DNA of 44,725 nt from an uncultured Pseudomonadota bacterium (GCA_902826775.1 CADEHE010000018.1:1-44725); one strand, 5' to 3'; counted from the first letter of the stretch, positions 34,559 through 43,035 are shown. Notes: a model not told the origin generated them from the letters alone. A program made the numbers and translations.

Positions 34559-34585
34559 AATATAAGGCGCCTTCTACCGCGTCAA
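34559..34585 (-). promoter_or_regulatory. Candidate promoter of the cupin/lipocalin pair
   Basis: On the minus strand TTGACG (34580-34585) is followed by TATATT (34559-34564). The 15-base spacer is shorter than ideal but the hexamers are good. A start would fall about 34 bases before the cupin ATG. The rest of 34587-34740 is AT-rich and shows no gene. Confidence 0.4.
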
Positions 34586-34740
34586 ATGATGATTCCTGTG
34601 ACTGTGCATTGGTGTACTTGCTCGATCGAAGCTTACAGCGTAGTGCCAGCATGCAATTTGCGCTTTCGCCCATACTGTTAAATCTATATTCTCAAAACTC
34701 AACAGAGTCTCTATTTTAAAAAGTATAGGCTTAGGAGTAT

Positions 34741-36453
34741 CTACGAACCGAAGCCATCTTGAACGGCGACGTCGATCAACATGGGCCCACTCCGCGCATA
34801 CGCAGCAGCCAGCGCCGCATCGAGCGCTTGTGGCTCGGTGACGCGCTGCGCAGCCACCCCCATGGATTGCGCGAGTTGCACGAAATCGATGCGCGGATCG
34901 CGCATGTCCATCGCAATGAACTTCTCTTCCTTCTGATACGGCATCACGCGCTCCTTCAGAATTCGGTAGCTCGCGTTATTGGCGATGATGTAGGTGATGG
35001 GCAGTTTGAAGTGTGCGGCTGTCCACAGTGCTTGTATGCTGTACATTGCGCTGCCGTCGCCGACGATCGCCACCACGCGGCGCTGCGGCTGGGCGATTTG
35101 AATGCCGATGGCGCCGGCCATGGCGAAGCCAATGCCGCCGCTGGCCAGTCCGTAAAAGTCGTGCGCGCCGCGCATCGGCAAGAAGCTGAGCAGCGAGAAC
35201 GCGGAAGTAAGCGCTTCTTCGACGACGATTGCCTCGCGCGGCAGCGTGGCGACGATGCGCGACATCAGCCACTTCGGGTCGAGCGGTTTGGCGTTCGCCG
35301 CGCTCTTGATCTGCTCGAGCAATGCGGCGCGCTGCACCGACCAATTTTTCGCAGCGACAACCTTGGAATTCGCTGCGGCGCGATCGCGCTGCGCTGCGCT
35401 CATCTTCTGCGCCAGAACCGGCTGCAGCGCGCGCAGCGTTTCCTTCACATTCGCATTGATGGCGATTTCCGCTGCATAGCTCTTGCCCAGTTCCCACGCG
35501 CGCTCGCCGACCTGAACGATGGCCATGCCCGGCGGCATCGGATCGACATCGCTCCAGATCGACATGCGCAGTTGGTCGGTGCCAAGCAAGATCAGCAGAT
35601 CGTAGGCTTCCAGCAGTCCGCGCACTTGGCGCTGATTGCGCGTGAGCGAACCGAGGCTCATCGGATGCTCGGAGAGCGCCTGCGCGGAATACGGCACCGT
35701 TTGCTGGTACACGCCCGCGCCGATAATTTCGGCCAGTTGCGCGACATCGGCGAGCGCATCGTGCACGCCGACTTCGTGGCCGCTGACAATAAGCGGCCGC
35801 TGCGCTCGCAGCAGGCGTTCGGCGAGTTGCGTCAACGCTGCATCGCTCGGGCGCGTAGCGCTATCCACGCGCGTGCGCGCGCCTAGATCGAGCGTCGCCG
35901 TATCGTTCAGAATGTCGCCGGGCAGCGAGATGAACACCGGGCCGGTCGGTGGCGTCAATGCAACTTTCGCGGCGCGGCGCATAATCAGCGGCAAATCCTG
36001 TAAGCGCGTCACCTCCACCGCCCATTTCACGAACGGCTCGGCAATCGGCACCAGCGGCGCGTACAGCATCGGCTCATTCAAGCTATGTCCTTGTTCATGC
36101 TGTCCCGCCGTGAGGATCATCGGCGAGCCATACCATTTGGCGTTGAACAGCGAGCCCATCGCGTTGCCCAAGCCGGGCGCGACATGCACGTTGCAGGCAG
36201 TGAGCCGGTTGGAGGCGCGCGCATAGCCGTCGGCCATGGCGACGACGATGGACTCCTGCAAGCCGAGCACGTAGCGGATGTCGGGATGGTCGTGCAGCGC
36301 CGCCATGATGGCCAACTCGGTTGAGCCGGGGTTGCCGAACAAGTACTCGATGCCTTCGTCTTCCAGCAGCGAGAGAAAGGCCGAACGCCCGACGATGGTT
36401 CGTGCGGTGCGCGCTGCGCCGGAGGTATTTGCGGGGTGAGTAAGATCGTTCAC
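34741..36453 (-). CDS. Thiamine diphosphate-dependent enzyme (acetolactate synthase/benzoylformate decarboxylase family)
   Basis: Encodes 570 aa from GTG 36453. The N-terminal pyrimidine-binding domain has the catalytic E67 in GLQESIVVAMADGYAR. The middle FAD/Rossmann-like domain follows. The C-terminal pyrophosphate domain has the GDGSAMYSIQALW...NNASYRIL metal-binding motif (about residues 450-480). It is distinct from IlvB, lacking an adjacent IlvH regulatory subunit, and is nearer to benzoylformate decarboxylase or oxalyl-CoA-type decarboxylases. The substrate is unresolved. No good ribosome-binding site precedes the GTG. Confidence 0.86.
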   Translation of the reverse strand: MNDLTHPANTSGAARTARTIVGRSAFLSLLEDEGIEYLFGNPGSTELAIMAALHDHPDIRYVLGLQESIVVAMADGYARASNRLTACNVHVAPGLGNAMGSLFNAKWYGSPMILTAGQHEQGHSLNEPMLYAPLVPIAEPFVKWAVEVTRLQDLPLIMRRAAKVALTPPTGPVFISLPGDILNDTATLDLGARTRVDSATRPSDAALTQLAERLLRAQRPLIVSGHEVGVHDALADVAQLAEIIGAGVYQQTVPYSAQALSEHPMSLGSLTRNQRQVRGLLEAYDLLILLGTDQLRMSIWSDVDPMPPGMAIVQVGERAWELGKSYAAEIAINANVKETLRALQPVLAQKMSAAQRDRAAANSKVVAAKNWSVQRAALLEQIKSAANAKPLDPKWLMSRIVATLPREAIVVEEALTSAFSLLSFLPMRGAHDFYGLASGGIGFAMAGAIGIQIAQPQRRVVAIVGDGSAMYSIQALWTAAHFKLPITYIIANNASYRILKERVMPYQKEEKFIAMDMRDPRIDFVQLAQSMGVAAQRVTEPQALDAALAAAYARSGPMLIDVAVQDGFGS

Positions 36454-36685
36454 GGTACTGGCAGCTTATGCGTTGACGCATATGGTAGTCCCGATTGCGG
36501 GCGTGATGCCAGTGTCTTGAGCAAGCAACGAATCTCCAATCGATGACACGGGCGCATCAACCGCCTAGCCGCCTCGCTGGTCAGGGCACAACCGGAACTT
36601 AGGCTTTGGTGCACACGCTACCGCGCGAAGACGAGCGTATTCGGGCAAACTACAAACATTTCGCGCCGCCACTTGGGAGGAACTC

Positions 36686-37195
36686 TTGGTGCTATTGGAA
36701 ACACCGCGTCTGCGCTTGCGCCTTTTTCGTGACGACGATCTCGACGCTTATGCGGATATGTGCGCGGACGCCGAAGTGATGCGATACATCGGTGAGCGCA
36801 AACCGATGACGCGCAGCGAGGCATGGCGGCACATGGCGATGATGCTGGGCCATCACCATTTGCGCGGCTACGGCCTTTGGGCCGTCGAAGAAAAGACAAC
36901 AGGTGAAGTGGCGGGCCGCGTAGGCATTTGGCGGCCGGAAGGCTGGCCCGGACTGGAAGCGGCGTGGACATTGCGTCGTAGCCATTGGGGCAAGGGCTAT
37001 GCGACTGAAGCTGCCGCGGCGGCGATTGCGTACGCCTTTTCCGAGCTGAAGGCAGCCCATGTGATTAGCTTGATCGATCCGCAAAACGCGGCGTCGATCT
37101 GTGTTGCCGAGCGCGTCGGCGAACGCCTTGAAGGCGCTACCCAGATCTCCGGGAACACCGTTCAGGTGTACGGCATCAGACCCGGCTTAAAATAG
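36686..37195 (+). CDS. GNAT-family N-acetyltransferase (RimJ/RimL-like)
   Basis: Encodes about 169 aa. GGGAGG (36675-36680) precedes both TTG 36686 and GTG 36689, and either could start the protein. The conserved beginning LLETPRLRLRLFRDDDLD, the acetyl-CoA loop RRSHWGKGYATEAA and the C-terminal NAASICVAERVG are typical of RimJ/RimL-like acetyltransferases. The substrate is unknown. It is 16 bases upstream of the SPFH pair on the same strand and may be co-transcribed. The 232-base region before it, back to the divergent ThDP gene, shows nothing else definite. Confidence 0.88.
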   Translation: MVLLETPRLRLRLFRDDDLDAYADMCADAEVMRYIGERKPMTRSEAWRHMAMMLGHHHLRGYGLWAVEEKTTGEVAGRVGIWRPEGWPGLEAAWTLRRSHWGKGYATEAAAAAIAYAFSELKAAHVISLIDPQNAASICVAERVGERLEGATQISGNTVQVYGIRPGLK

Positions 37196-37211
37196 GCCAT
37201 TGGAGGGAGTA

Positions 37212-38327
37212 ATGAACAAGAACTTGCAAGCAGCAGGCGAACTGGTGCGCAATGTGTTTCGCGCAAGCCCAGATAGGGCGTCCTGGTTTTGGCTGGGCGC
37301 GGCCGCGTTTGTATTGCTCACCTTGGGGATGCGCTCGTGCACGACGCTTGACCCAGGGGAGGCCGCTATTCGTGTCAACAATATCACCGGCGCAACGGAG
37401 GTAATCACTCAGCCCGGGTTGATCATGCTGCTGCCCGGTGGCATCCAGGATGTCTACGTGTTGGACGTCAGCCCACAGACCTTTCACATGCGCGGGCAGG
37501 AAACGAAGTCCGCGCTGGAGGTGCGCGAACTGGAAGTGCGCGCTTCGGATGGATCAAACTTCGTGTTTACCGATACGACCATTCTCTTCCGCGCCATTCC
37601 CAGCAGAGCGGATGCCGCGCTGCGTGACTCCGGTCTAGGCTACGCTTACTATGATTGGATGCTGCCGTATGCGCGCTCCATATTGCGCGACGAGTTCGGG
37701 CGCGAATCGACGATCAGTGTGTCGAATCCAACCAATTTCGGTGCCGCCACCGAGCGCGCGCGCGTTCGCATCAACGAACTGCTCGGCAAGCACGGCGTGG
37801 AAGTGACCAGCATCGTGACACCGCGGCCGAAGTTTTCGCAGGAGTATGAAAACCTGATCGAGGCACGCAATCAAGCCGAGAACCAACTCGCCGTGATTGA
37901 CTCGGACCTGGCGCGCGCCAAGACCGAGCGCGAGCGCAAGTTCGCCGAGGTGCGCCGAGATCAGAACAAGATCATCCAGGAGAAGCGCGCCGAGCTGGAG
38001 GCGGCGCTGGCCGAGGCGGTCACCAACCAGACCGAAACGCAGCGCGAAGTCGACACCTACAAGATCGAGAAGGTCGCGGCGGGCGAAGCCGCGCGCGCGG
38101 CCGCCAAGAACAGAGCCGAAGAACTTGCCGGACAACTCACTGCTCAGTATGCGACCAAGAAAGCCGAGATCGACGCCTTTCGCAATCAGCCGGTCGAGCG
38201 GGTGATGGAGCGTCTGGGTGAGCGCCTAAAGGGCGTCATCATCCAGATTCAGCCGTTCCGCAATGACGGTTCTCCCTCCAAAGTGCAGATCGAGAACTTG
38301 GGAGGCGCCAATGAACGCGCTAACTAA
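37212..38327 (+). CDS. SPFH/band-7 membrane protein, first of a tandem pair
   Basis: Encodes 371 aa from ATG 37212 with GGAGG upstream. One N-terminal membrane segment (WFWLGAAAFVLLTLGM, about 30-45) is followed by the SPFH domain (PGEAAIRVNNITG, TQPGLIMLLPGGIQDVYVLD, LEVRASDGSNFVF) and a long Lys/Glu/Ala-rich coiled coil (about 215-310). Such proteins oligomerise on the inner membrane, as HflK/HflC do around FtsH. It is not the usual HflK or HflC by sequence, and no hflX/hfq or ftsH is adjacent. Its stop overlaps the next gene by 17 bases, so the pair is translationally coupled and likely forms one complex. Orientation predicts a large periplasmic part. Confidence 0.83.
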   Translation: MNKNLQAAGELVRNVFRASPDRASWFWLGAAAFVLLTLGMRSCTTLDPGEAAIRVNNITGATEVITQPGLIMLLPGGIQDVYVLDVSPQTFHMRGQETKSALEVRELEVRASDGSNFVFTDTTILFRAIPSRADAALRDSGLGYAYYDWMLPYARSILRDEFGRESTISVSNPTNFGAATERARVRINELLGKHGVEVTSIVTPRPKFSQEYENLIEARNQAENQLAVIDSDLARAKTERERKFAEVRRDQNKIIQEKRAELEAALAEAVTNQTETQREVDTYKIEKVAAGEAARAAAKNRAEELAGQLTAQYATKKAEIDAFRNQPVERVMERLGERLKGVIIQIQPFRNDGSPSKVQIENLGGANERAN

Positions 38328-39525
38328 GTTGGCGAAGTTGGTTGTCGCCGCCGCACTGGTGCTGTGGATTGCGCCGATGTTCTTCGTGGCCAAAGTGCGG
38401 CCGTATGAAATCGGTGTGCGCCAAAGCGTGACTAGCGGTGTCTTGCCTGAGGATCTCAATACCGGCTGGCATTGGCGCATTCCGGGTTTGCACAAACTGA
38501 TCTTGCTGCCCAGCCCCTATTTTATGCTGGACTACACGAATGATGACGACGGTCCGCAAACGCCGCTGTTGGTACGCACCAAAGACAACAATACGGTGGA
38601 GTTGGATATCTCGGTGCCCGTACGCGTCAAGGCAGGTCATGCGCATGAGATCGTCGCAATAGGTAATCACATTCAAGACGCCGACGGGCGTTATCGGTAC
38701 CAGCGTTTGGCTGAGGAGACGGCCACGAGCGTATTGCGCGAAGGCTTGGCGGCGTTAGACTCAGTCGGCTTCTATTCGACCACGCGCCGTATCCAGGTCA
38801 GCGCCAAAGTGCTGGAGGTGCTGAACAAGCAGTTGGAGCCGCTGCATCTCGAAGCGCAAGCGGTGTTGTTGCGTGCGGTTCGCTTCCGCGAGGAGTATGA
38901 AAAACAACTGCAAGCCATTCAGCTCAACGAGCAGAACAAGCTGCTCGATGCCGCGACGCAAAAACTGGCGACGGTGCAGCAAAGCTTGGACAACTACGTG
39001 CAAGGCACCAGCGCGCAAGTTTCATCGCTGACGCAAGATTGGATCAAACGGCGCGCGGAACTGGAGCGTGCGTACCAAATCGGCTTGCTCGAGGTCGCGG
39101 AAGCCACACCGGGAGCCGCGCGCGCTAAGCTCGCTGCGCTTGCTTCAGCGGATGTCGAGGCAAGGCGGGCCGAAGCCGCGAAAGTATTCGGTCTGGACCC
39201 TTCTTCGGTGAGTGACGCTTATCTGATCGGCATCAACAACGTTCAAGCCGAAACCTTGGCGTACCGCAGGCGCGTCACCGCCGAAGCAGACGGAATTCAA
39301 GCACGCTTATCTGCCGAAGGCGATGCGATGGTTGCAAAAGTGCAAGGCGAATACGAAATCAAGCTGAACGCGTTGCTGGGTTCGCCTGCCGGCCGCGCCT
39401 ACGTGGCGTTCGGGGCAGCGCAAAATGTGCAGTTTTCGCCGACGCTAACTTTCAGTTCGACCGAGGGTATTCCTTCGGTGCTGCGCTTGCGGCATTTTGC
39501 CGAGCAATTTATGGGTGAGCGCTAG
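38311..39525 (+). CDS. SPFH/band-7 membrane protein, second of a tandem pair
   Basis: Encodes 404 aa from ATG 38311, preceded by GGGAGG; starts further upstream would read through the first SPFH gene. A membrane segment (KLVVAAALVLWIAPMFFVA) is followed by an SPFH domain (VRPYEIGVRQSVTSGVLPED, TPLLVRTKDNNTVELDISVPV) and helical, Ala/Glu/Gln-rich sequence with coiled-coil potential. The C-terminus AYVAFGAAQNVQFSPTLTFSS is conserved-looking. The TAG stop overlaps the left end of an inverted-repeat element, whose first base is 39524, so the present C-terminus (FMGER) may have been set by that insertion. Confidence 0.82.
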   Translation: MNALTKLAKLVVAAALVLWIAPMFFVAKVRPYEIGVRQSVTSGVLPEDLNTGWHWRIPGLHKLILLPSPYFMLDYTNDDDGPQTPLLVRTKDNNTVELDISVPVRVKAGHAHEIVAIGNHIQDADGRYRYQRLAEETATSVLREGLAALDSVGFYSTTRRIQVSAKVLEVLNKQLEPLHLEAQAVLLRAVRFREEYEKQLQAIQLNEQNKLLDAATQKLATVQQSLDNYVQGTSAQVSSLTQDWIKRRAELERAYQIGLLEVAEATPGAARAKLAALASADVEARRAEAAKVFGLDPSSVSDAYLIGINNVQAETLAYRRRVTAEADGIQARLSAEGDAMVAKVQGEYEIKLNALLGSPAGRAYVAFGAAQNVQFSPTLTFSSTEGIPSVLRLRHFAEQFMGER

Positions 39526-39711
39526 TGTCCTGAGTCTGAAGTTCACAACATTAAAGCGACGAGAATTGCCGCCATGCCTTGTCGCAAACGCTCGCCACGT
39601 GTTCAACCAGGCTGCAGCTTGCTTCGCACCTGTCAGCAATTTTGTCACTTTTATCAGCTTTGAAAGTATCGCGCATCTTGTACATTCTGTTACGAACAGA
39701 CTCAGGACACT
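39524..39711. mobile_element. 188-bp MITE-like element with perfect 15-bp terminal inverted repeats
   Basis: AGTGTCCTGAGTCTG (39524-39538) and its exact complement CAGACTCAGGACACT (39697-39711) bound a 158-bp interior with higher AT content than its neighbours. The interior carries no transposase; the only open frame is 44 codons on the minus strand (39551-39685) without support. No clear target-site duplication is seen beside the ends. It lies between the SPFH gene stop and the end of the chromate-type transporter gene. This fits a non-autonomous transposable element of an unidentified insertion-sequence family. Confidence 0.75.
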
Positions 39712-39717
39712 GGCCGC

Positions 39718-40242
39718 TCAAACCCAACCGAGCGCACCGGCCAAACCGCCGAGCGCGACCATTATCAGCAAGTGCACGCGCGTGCGCCAAACCAAAATCG
39801 CGGCTGCGGCGGTGAGCAGCGTATGCACCCAGCCCGGCGTCTGAGCGGATAGGATCCAGCCGGTGGCCACCAGCAGGGCAATGACGATCGGCGCCATGCC
39901 AGCGCGAAAGGCGCGCAATCCAAGACGGTCGCGCCGCGCATGTCCCCAGCGTGCGGCGGCGAACGCCAGCGTAGTGGAGGGCAGCATGATGCCGGCCAGG
40001 GTGCTCGCGGCCCCGAGCACACCGGCGGCCTGATAGCCCATCGCGGCCACGAACAGCACGTTCGGGCCCGGCGCCGCTTGCGCTATCGCGATCGAGGCGT
40101 TGAACTGCGCGTCGTTGAGTAAGCCCATTTGATCGACGAGTACGCGATGCATATCTGGGGCGACGGTGATGGCCCCGCCGATCGACAGCAGCGAGAGCAG
40201 GAGAAAATGCCCGAATAGCGCGAACCAAGCCTCGAGCGTCAT
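39718..40242 (-). CDS. Chromate transporter-family (CHR) subunit, second half
   Basis: Encodes 174 aa. It is a single CHR domain with several membrane segments: FGHFLLLSLLSIGGAITVAPDM, the Pro-rich APGPNVLFVAAMGYQAAG and a hydrophobic C-terminus. Short CHR proteins work in pairs. The preceding gene is the other half, and the starts and stops overlap (40239-40242). The substrate may be chromate or an endogenous anion. Its stop lies seven bases from the inverted-repeat element. Confidence 0.88.
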   Translation of the reverse strand: MTLEAWFALFGHFLLLSLLSIGGAITVAPDMHRVLVDQMGLLNDAQFNASIAIAQAAPGPNVLFVAAMGYQAAGVLGAASTLAGIMLPSTTLAFAAARWGHARRDRLGLRAFRAGMAPIVIALLVATGWILSAQTPGWVHTLLTAAAAILVWRTRVHLLIMVALGGLAGALGWV

Positions 40243-40868
40243 GGCGAAGGGCTAACCTGGTGCGCTTGCTTCAAGCGCCGAGCGGCCGCGGCACAGGCCA
40301 GCACGCCCAGAGCCAGCAGCACCCAGACCAAAGGCCAGCGCAGGAGCGCGACGCACACGAACATTGCGCCGCCGATTCCCGCGCACGCCGGCACACCGAG
40401 CGGGTTTTGCTTGAGCGTGGGCGCGAGTTTGAGTGCGGTGCCGATGATCATGCCGGCGGAAACGGCGCCCATGCCTTTGAGGGCGCCGGCCACCATCGGA
40501 AAGCCGCTGTACTGAGCGTAGAGCACAGTTAAGATCAGCACGACAACGAGCGGCACGCTCATCATGCCTGCCAAGGCGCTGAATGCGCCGCGCCAGCCGG
40601 AGAAGCGATCACCGATCATGAGCGCGACGTTGCAGACGTTGGGTCCCGGCAGTACTTGTGCCAAAGCCAGGATGTCGACGAACTGCTCTTTCGACAGCCA
40701 GCGCTTTTGCTCGCACAGCACGCGCTGTGCAACAGCTAGTACACCGCCGAAGCCCTGCAGCGCGAGAAAAGTGAAGGTGACGAACAAATCCTTGTTCGAG
40801 GCAGGCACGGCGAGTGTGCTTTCGTTTGCAGCGCCGACGCGCCCCGCGCCGGCGGCCGGCTCGCTCAT
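40239..40868 (-). CDS. Chromate transporter-family (CHR) subunit, first half
   Basis: Encodes 209 aa. Signature sequences are FTFLALQGFGGVLAVAQRVLCEQKRWLS, DILALAQVLPGPNVCNVALMIG and a run of membrane helices. With the following gene it makes a two-chain version of the long ChrA. It starts at ATG 40868 overlapping the GST stop (ATGA), so GST and both CHR genes form one coupled operon. Confidence 0.88.
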   Translation of the reverse strand: MSEPAAGAGRVGAANESTLAVPASNKDLFVTFTFLALQGFGGVLAVAQRVLCEQKRWLSKEQFVDILALAQVLPGPNVCNVALMIGDRFSGWRGAFSALAGMMSVPLVVVLILTVLYAQYSGFPMVAGALKGMGAVSAGMIIGTALKLAPTLKQNPLGVPACAGIGGAMFVCVALLRWPLVWVLLALGVLACAAAARRLKQAHQVSPSP

Positions 40869-41590
40869 GCGTCCAGCTCGGGGTAGTGGCGGAAGATACC
40901 GTGCTGATTGAACGCGATGCGCCGCGGTGAGGCCAGGTAGGCTGCGACGTTGGGCCGGCGCGCAACGCGCTCGTGCAATGCTACTAGCCCCGGGACGAAT
41001 GGCTCTCTGCGTTTCATCGTCGCGGGGAAAGCGTATCGCAGTCCCGCAACGAGCTGAAACATGGAAAGGTCGACATATGTGGAAGAGCGGCCAATCATGT
41101 AGCCCTTGCCTTTTGAATTGGCCTGCAACGCGCCCTCAAAATAATCCAAATACTTCGGCACGCGTTCCGCGACGAAATGCTTGCTGCGCCGGCGCGCCTC
41201 CGACTTTTGATCCTCGTAGTACAAGCTGCCTGCAATCGGATGGTGGGTATCATGCACTTCAACGACAAAATCGGTGACGGTGAGCTGTAGCTGGTGCGCC
41301 CATAGCTGTCCCGCGTCGGATTTGGGTGCGAGACCGAGACGCGGCCCGAGGTAGTGCAAGATGTTGGCGGTCTGGCCGATCAGCAGTTTCCCGGCGCGCA
41401 GAAACGGCGGCGCGAACGGGCGCGTCTGCAGCTTCTGCTGTTCCATGATTTGCGTCATCGCCGGCATACCTTTGCCGCGGCCGGACGCGCGCGCGACATC
41501 GACGTACTCCGCGCCCGCCTCCTCCAGCGCAAGGCGCACAAACTCGCCGCGGCCCTGTATCGATGGCCAATAGAAAAGCTCGTAACGCAC
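40865..41590 (-). CDS. Glutathione S-transferase family protein
   Basis: Encodes 241 aa from GTG 41590 with AGGAGG directly upstream. The thioredoxin-like N-domain starts MRYELFYWPSIQGRGEFVRLALEEAG and continues with PFLRAGKLLIGQTANILHYLG, whose QTANI is the glutathione-binding QS/QT motif. The all-helical C-domain follows (YLDYFEGALQAN, YVDLSMFQLVAGLRYAFP). The start of the sequence resembles sigma/alpha-like GSTs. It leads the GST-CHR operon, which hints at metal or oxidative stress handling; that is inference. Confidence 0.9.
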   Translation of the reverse strand: MRYELFYWPSIQGRGEFVRLALEEAGAEYVDVARASGRGKGMPAMTQIMEQQKLQTRPFAPPFLRAGKLLIGQTANILHYLGPRLGLAPKSDAGQLWAHQLQLTVTDFVVEVHDTHHPIAGSLYYEDQKSEARRRSKHFVAERVPKYLDYFEGALQANSKGKGYMIGRSSTYVDLSMFQLVAGLRYAFPATMKRREPFVPGLVALHERVARRPNVAAYLASPRRIAFNQHGIFRHYPELDA

Positions 41591-41667
41591 CCTTACCTCC
41601 TTTCAAAACCACTGGAGCGATATCTTCGCATGCCTGATTCGTTGCTGCCGGTATTCAAGCCGGCCGA

Positions 41668-41697
41668 TTGCCGCGTGCTCCCTCACGGGGCTATACT
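41668..41697 (+). promoter_or_regulatory. Candidate promoter for the SoxYZ-like gene
   Basis: TTGCCG (41668-41673) and TATACT (41692-41697) are 18 bases apart, 35 bases before the ATG at 41732, in the 141-base divergent gap after the GST start. Confidence 0.45.
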
Positions 41698-41731
41698 CGA
41701 ACAACAGCGGAACCGGGACCGAGCCAAACAA

Positions 41732-42529
41732 ATGACAATTCGCGCCGTTTCAATTGCACTGGCGCTCGCTTGCGCATGTGCCATGGGTGCCGGCGCTCGC
41801 GCACAGGGCACGCCGGAGCAAAGCCCGGTGTGGCTGCAGCTACAGGAAACGGTATTTGGCAAGCGGCCGATCAACCCGGGCGGCAAGCAGGTTGTCCAAC
41901 TTCATGTGAATTCCCGCGCAGAGGACGCTGCCACCGTGCCGATTCTCGTGCGCACTGCGTTGGCGCAAACCGAGCAGCGCTACATCAAGCGCCTATGGCT
42001 GGTGATCGACAACAATCCGAGTCCGATCGGCGTCGTTTTCCATCTGACACCGCACAGCGGCCAAGCCGACATCGAAACGCGTGTGCGCATCGAGAATTCC
42101 ACCTTTGTGCGTGCCATCGCGGAGACTAACGATGGCGAGCTGTTCATGGACGCGAAACCGATTTATGCCGCAGGCGGCTGTTCCGGCCCCTCGCTGGCTG
42201 ATGAAGCGGCCATGGCCAAGTTAGGCAATATGAAAATGCGCTTGGAAGACAAGCTGGAACTCAACAAGCCGGTGCAAGCCAAGCTCATGGTGAGCCACCC
42301 CAATTTTTCGGGCTTGAGCAAACTGAACTCTTACACTCAATACGTCAAGCGCATCGCGGTGAGCTACGCGGGCCGCGAGATTCTGGCGGCCGACGTCGAT
42401 TTCACCATCAGCGAGAATCCAACATTCCGCTTCTATTTCGTGCTGACCGAACACGGCGAGTTGAAAGCCGAGATCGTCGATACCAACGACCTGAAGTTCG
42501 AGACTTCGCTGGCAGTCAAGCCGGACTAA
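41732..42529 (+). CDS. SoxYZ-like fused sulfur carrier protein
   Basis: Encodes 265 aa from ATG 41732; the frame runs farther upstream without a start that makes sense. A signal peptide (ACACAMGAGARAQG) exports it. Residues about 28-155 are SoxY-like (VPILVRTAL, KRLWLVIDNNPSPIG, then GGCSGP with Cys150 as the carrier residue, which SoxY has as a GGCGG tail). Residues about 165-265 are SoxZ-like (KPVQAKLMVSHPNFSGLSKL, ILAADVDFTISENPTFRFYF). Fused SoxYZ proteins are known beside PQQ-dependent alcohol dehydrogenases, but no such dehydrogenase or other sox gene is in this window, so it is an orphan here. Confidence 0.87.
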   Translation: MTIRAVSIALALACACAMGAGARAQGTPEQSPVWLQLQETVFGKRPINPGGKQVVQLHVNSRAEDAATVPILVRTALAQTEQRYIKRLWLVIDNNPSPIGVVFHLTPHSGQADIETRVRIENSTFVRAIAETNDGELFMDAKPIYAAGGCSGPSLADEAAMAKLGNMKMRLEDKLELNKPVQAKLMVSHPNFSGLSKLNSYTQYVKRIAVSYAGREILAADVDFTISENPTFRFYFVLTEHGELKAEIVDTNDLKFETSLAVKPD

Positions 42530-42544
42530 GAATGCGGGAGCCGG

Positions 42545-43006
42545 CTACGAGGCCTTCGGCATCGCCGAGTATTCCTCGCCGCCCCAATCGCCTTGGTTCT
42601 TCAGCCCGAAAAAGTTTAGCTCGATCGTGAGGCCATCCGGGTCTTTGAAGAACATCTGATAAAGATCGAAATCCTTGAGCAGGCGCGAGCGGTACTCAAT
42701 TTTCATGCTCTCGAAACGCCGGCGAAACTCATCCGGCTTGTCCGCCAAGAAAGCGATGTGATCAACCACGCCTGAGTTCGACGTTGCCGCATCCTTCGGC
42801 GTGCCGATGTAGTACAACTCGGAATGATCGATGCCGTGCTGGCCCATATGGATCTGTATCTTGCCGTTCACGCCGAGCCAGTAGCCCTTGAAGGGGAACG
42901 GCGGGCGCGGCATTTCTTCGAAGCCGAGCGCCTTGCAATACCAATTCTTGGAGCGCTCCAAATCGTTGCAGCGTACGAAGTAGTGATTGAGTTCGGTTAC
43001 GGGCAT
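42545..43006 (-). CDS. VOC-family (glyoxalase/dioxygenase-like) protein
   Basis: Encodes 153 aa from ATG 43006, preceded by the strong AGGAGGAG; an earlier start at 43039 is less likely. Two beta-alpha-beta-beta-beta modules have the metal ligands visible: His in TELNHYFVRC, His in GVVDHIAFLAD and Glu in TIELNFFG. PFKGYWLG and KDPDGLTIELNFFG are typical of extradiol dioxygenase-like VOC proteins. The reaction is not identifiable. It converges on the SoxYZ-like gene. Confidence 0.88.
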   Translation of the reverse strand: MPVTELNHYFVRCNDLERSKNWYCKALGFEEMPRPPFPFKGYWLGVNGKIQIHMGQHGIDHSELYYIGTPKDAATSNSGVVDHIAFLADKPDEFRRRFESMKIEYRSRLLKDFDLYQMFFKDPDGLTIELNFFGLKNQGDWGGEEYSAMPKAS

Positions 43007-43035
43007 GGCTCCTCCTGAATGCAGCCTAAGTTCGA

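Noticed and set aside
39551..39685. 44-residue minus-strand peptide inside the inverted-repeat element
   Set aside because: There is no good ribosome-binding site or family resemblance; the interior is better read as non-coding.
39524..39711. Integron attC site or intrinsic terminator
   Set aside because: There are no GTTRRRY-type core sites, and the inverted repeats are 158 bases apart, too far for a simple terminator.
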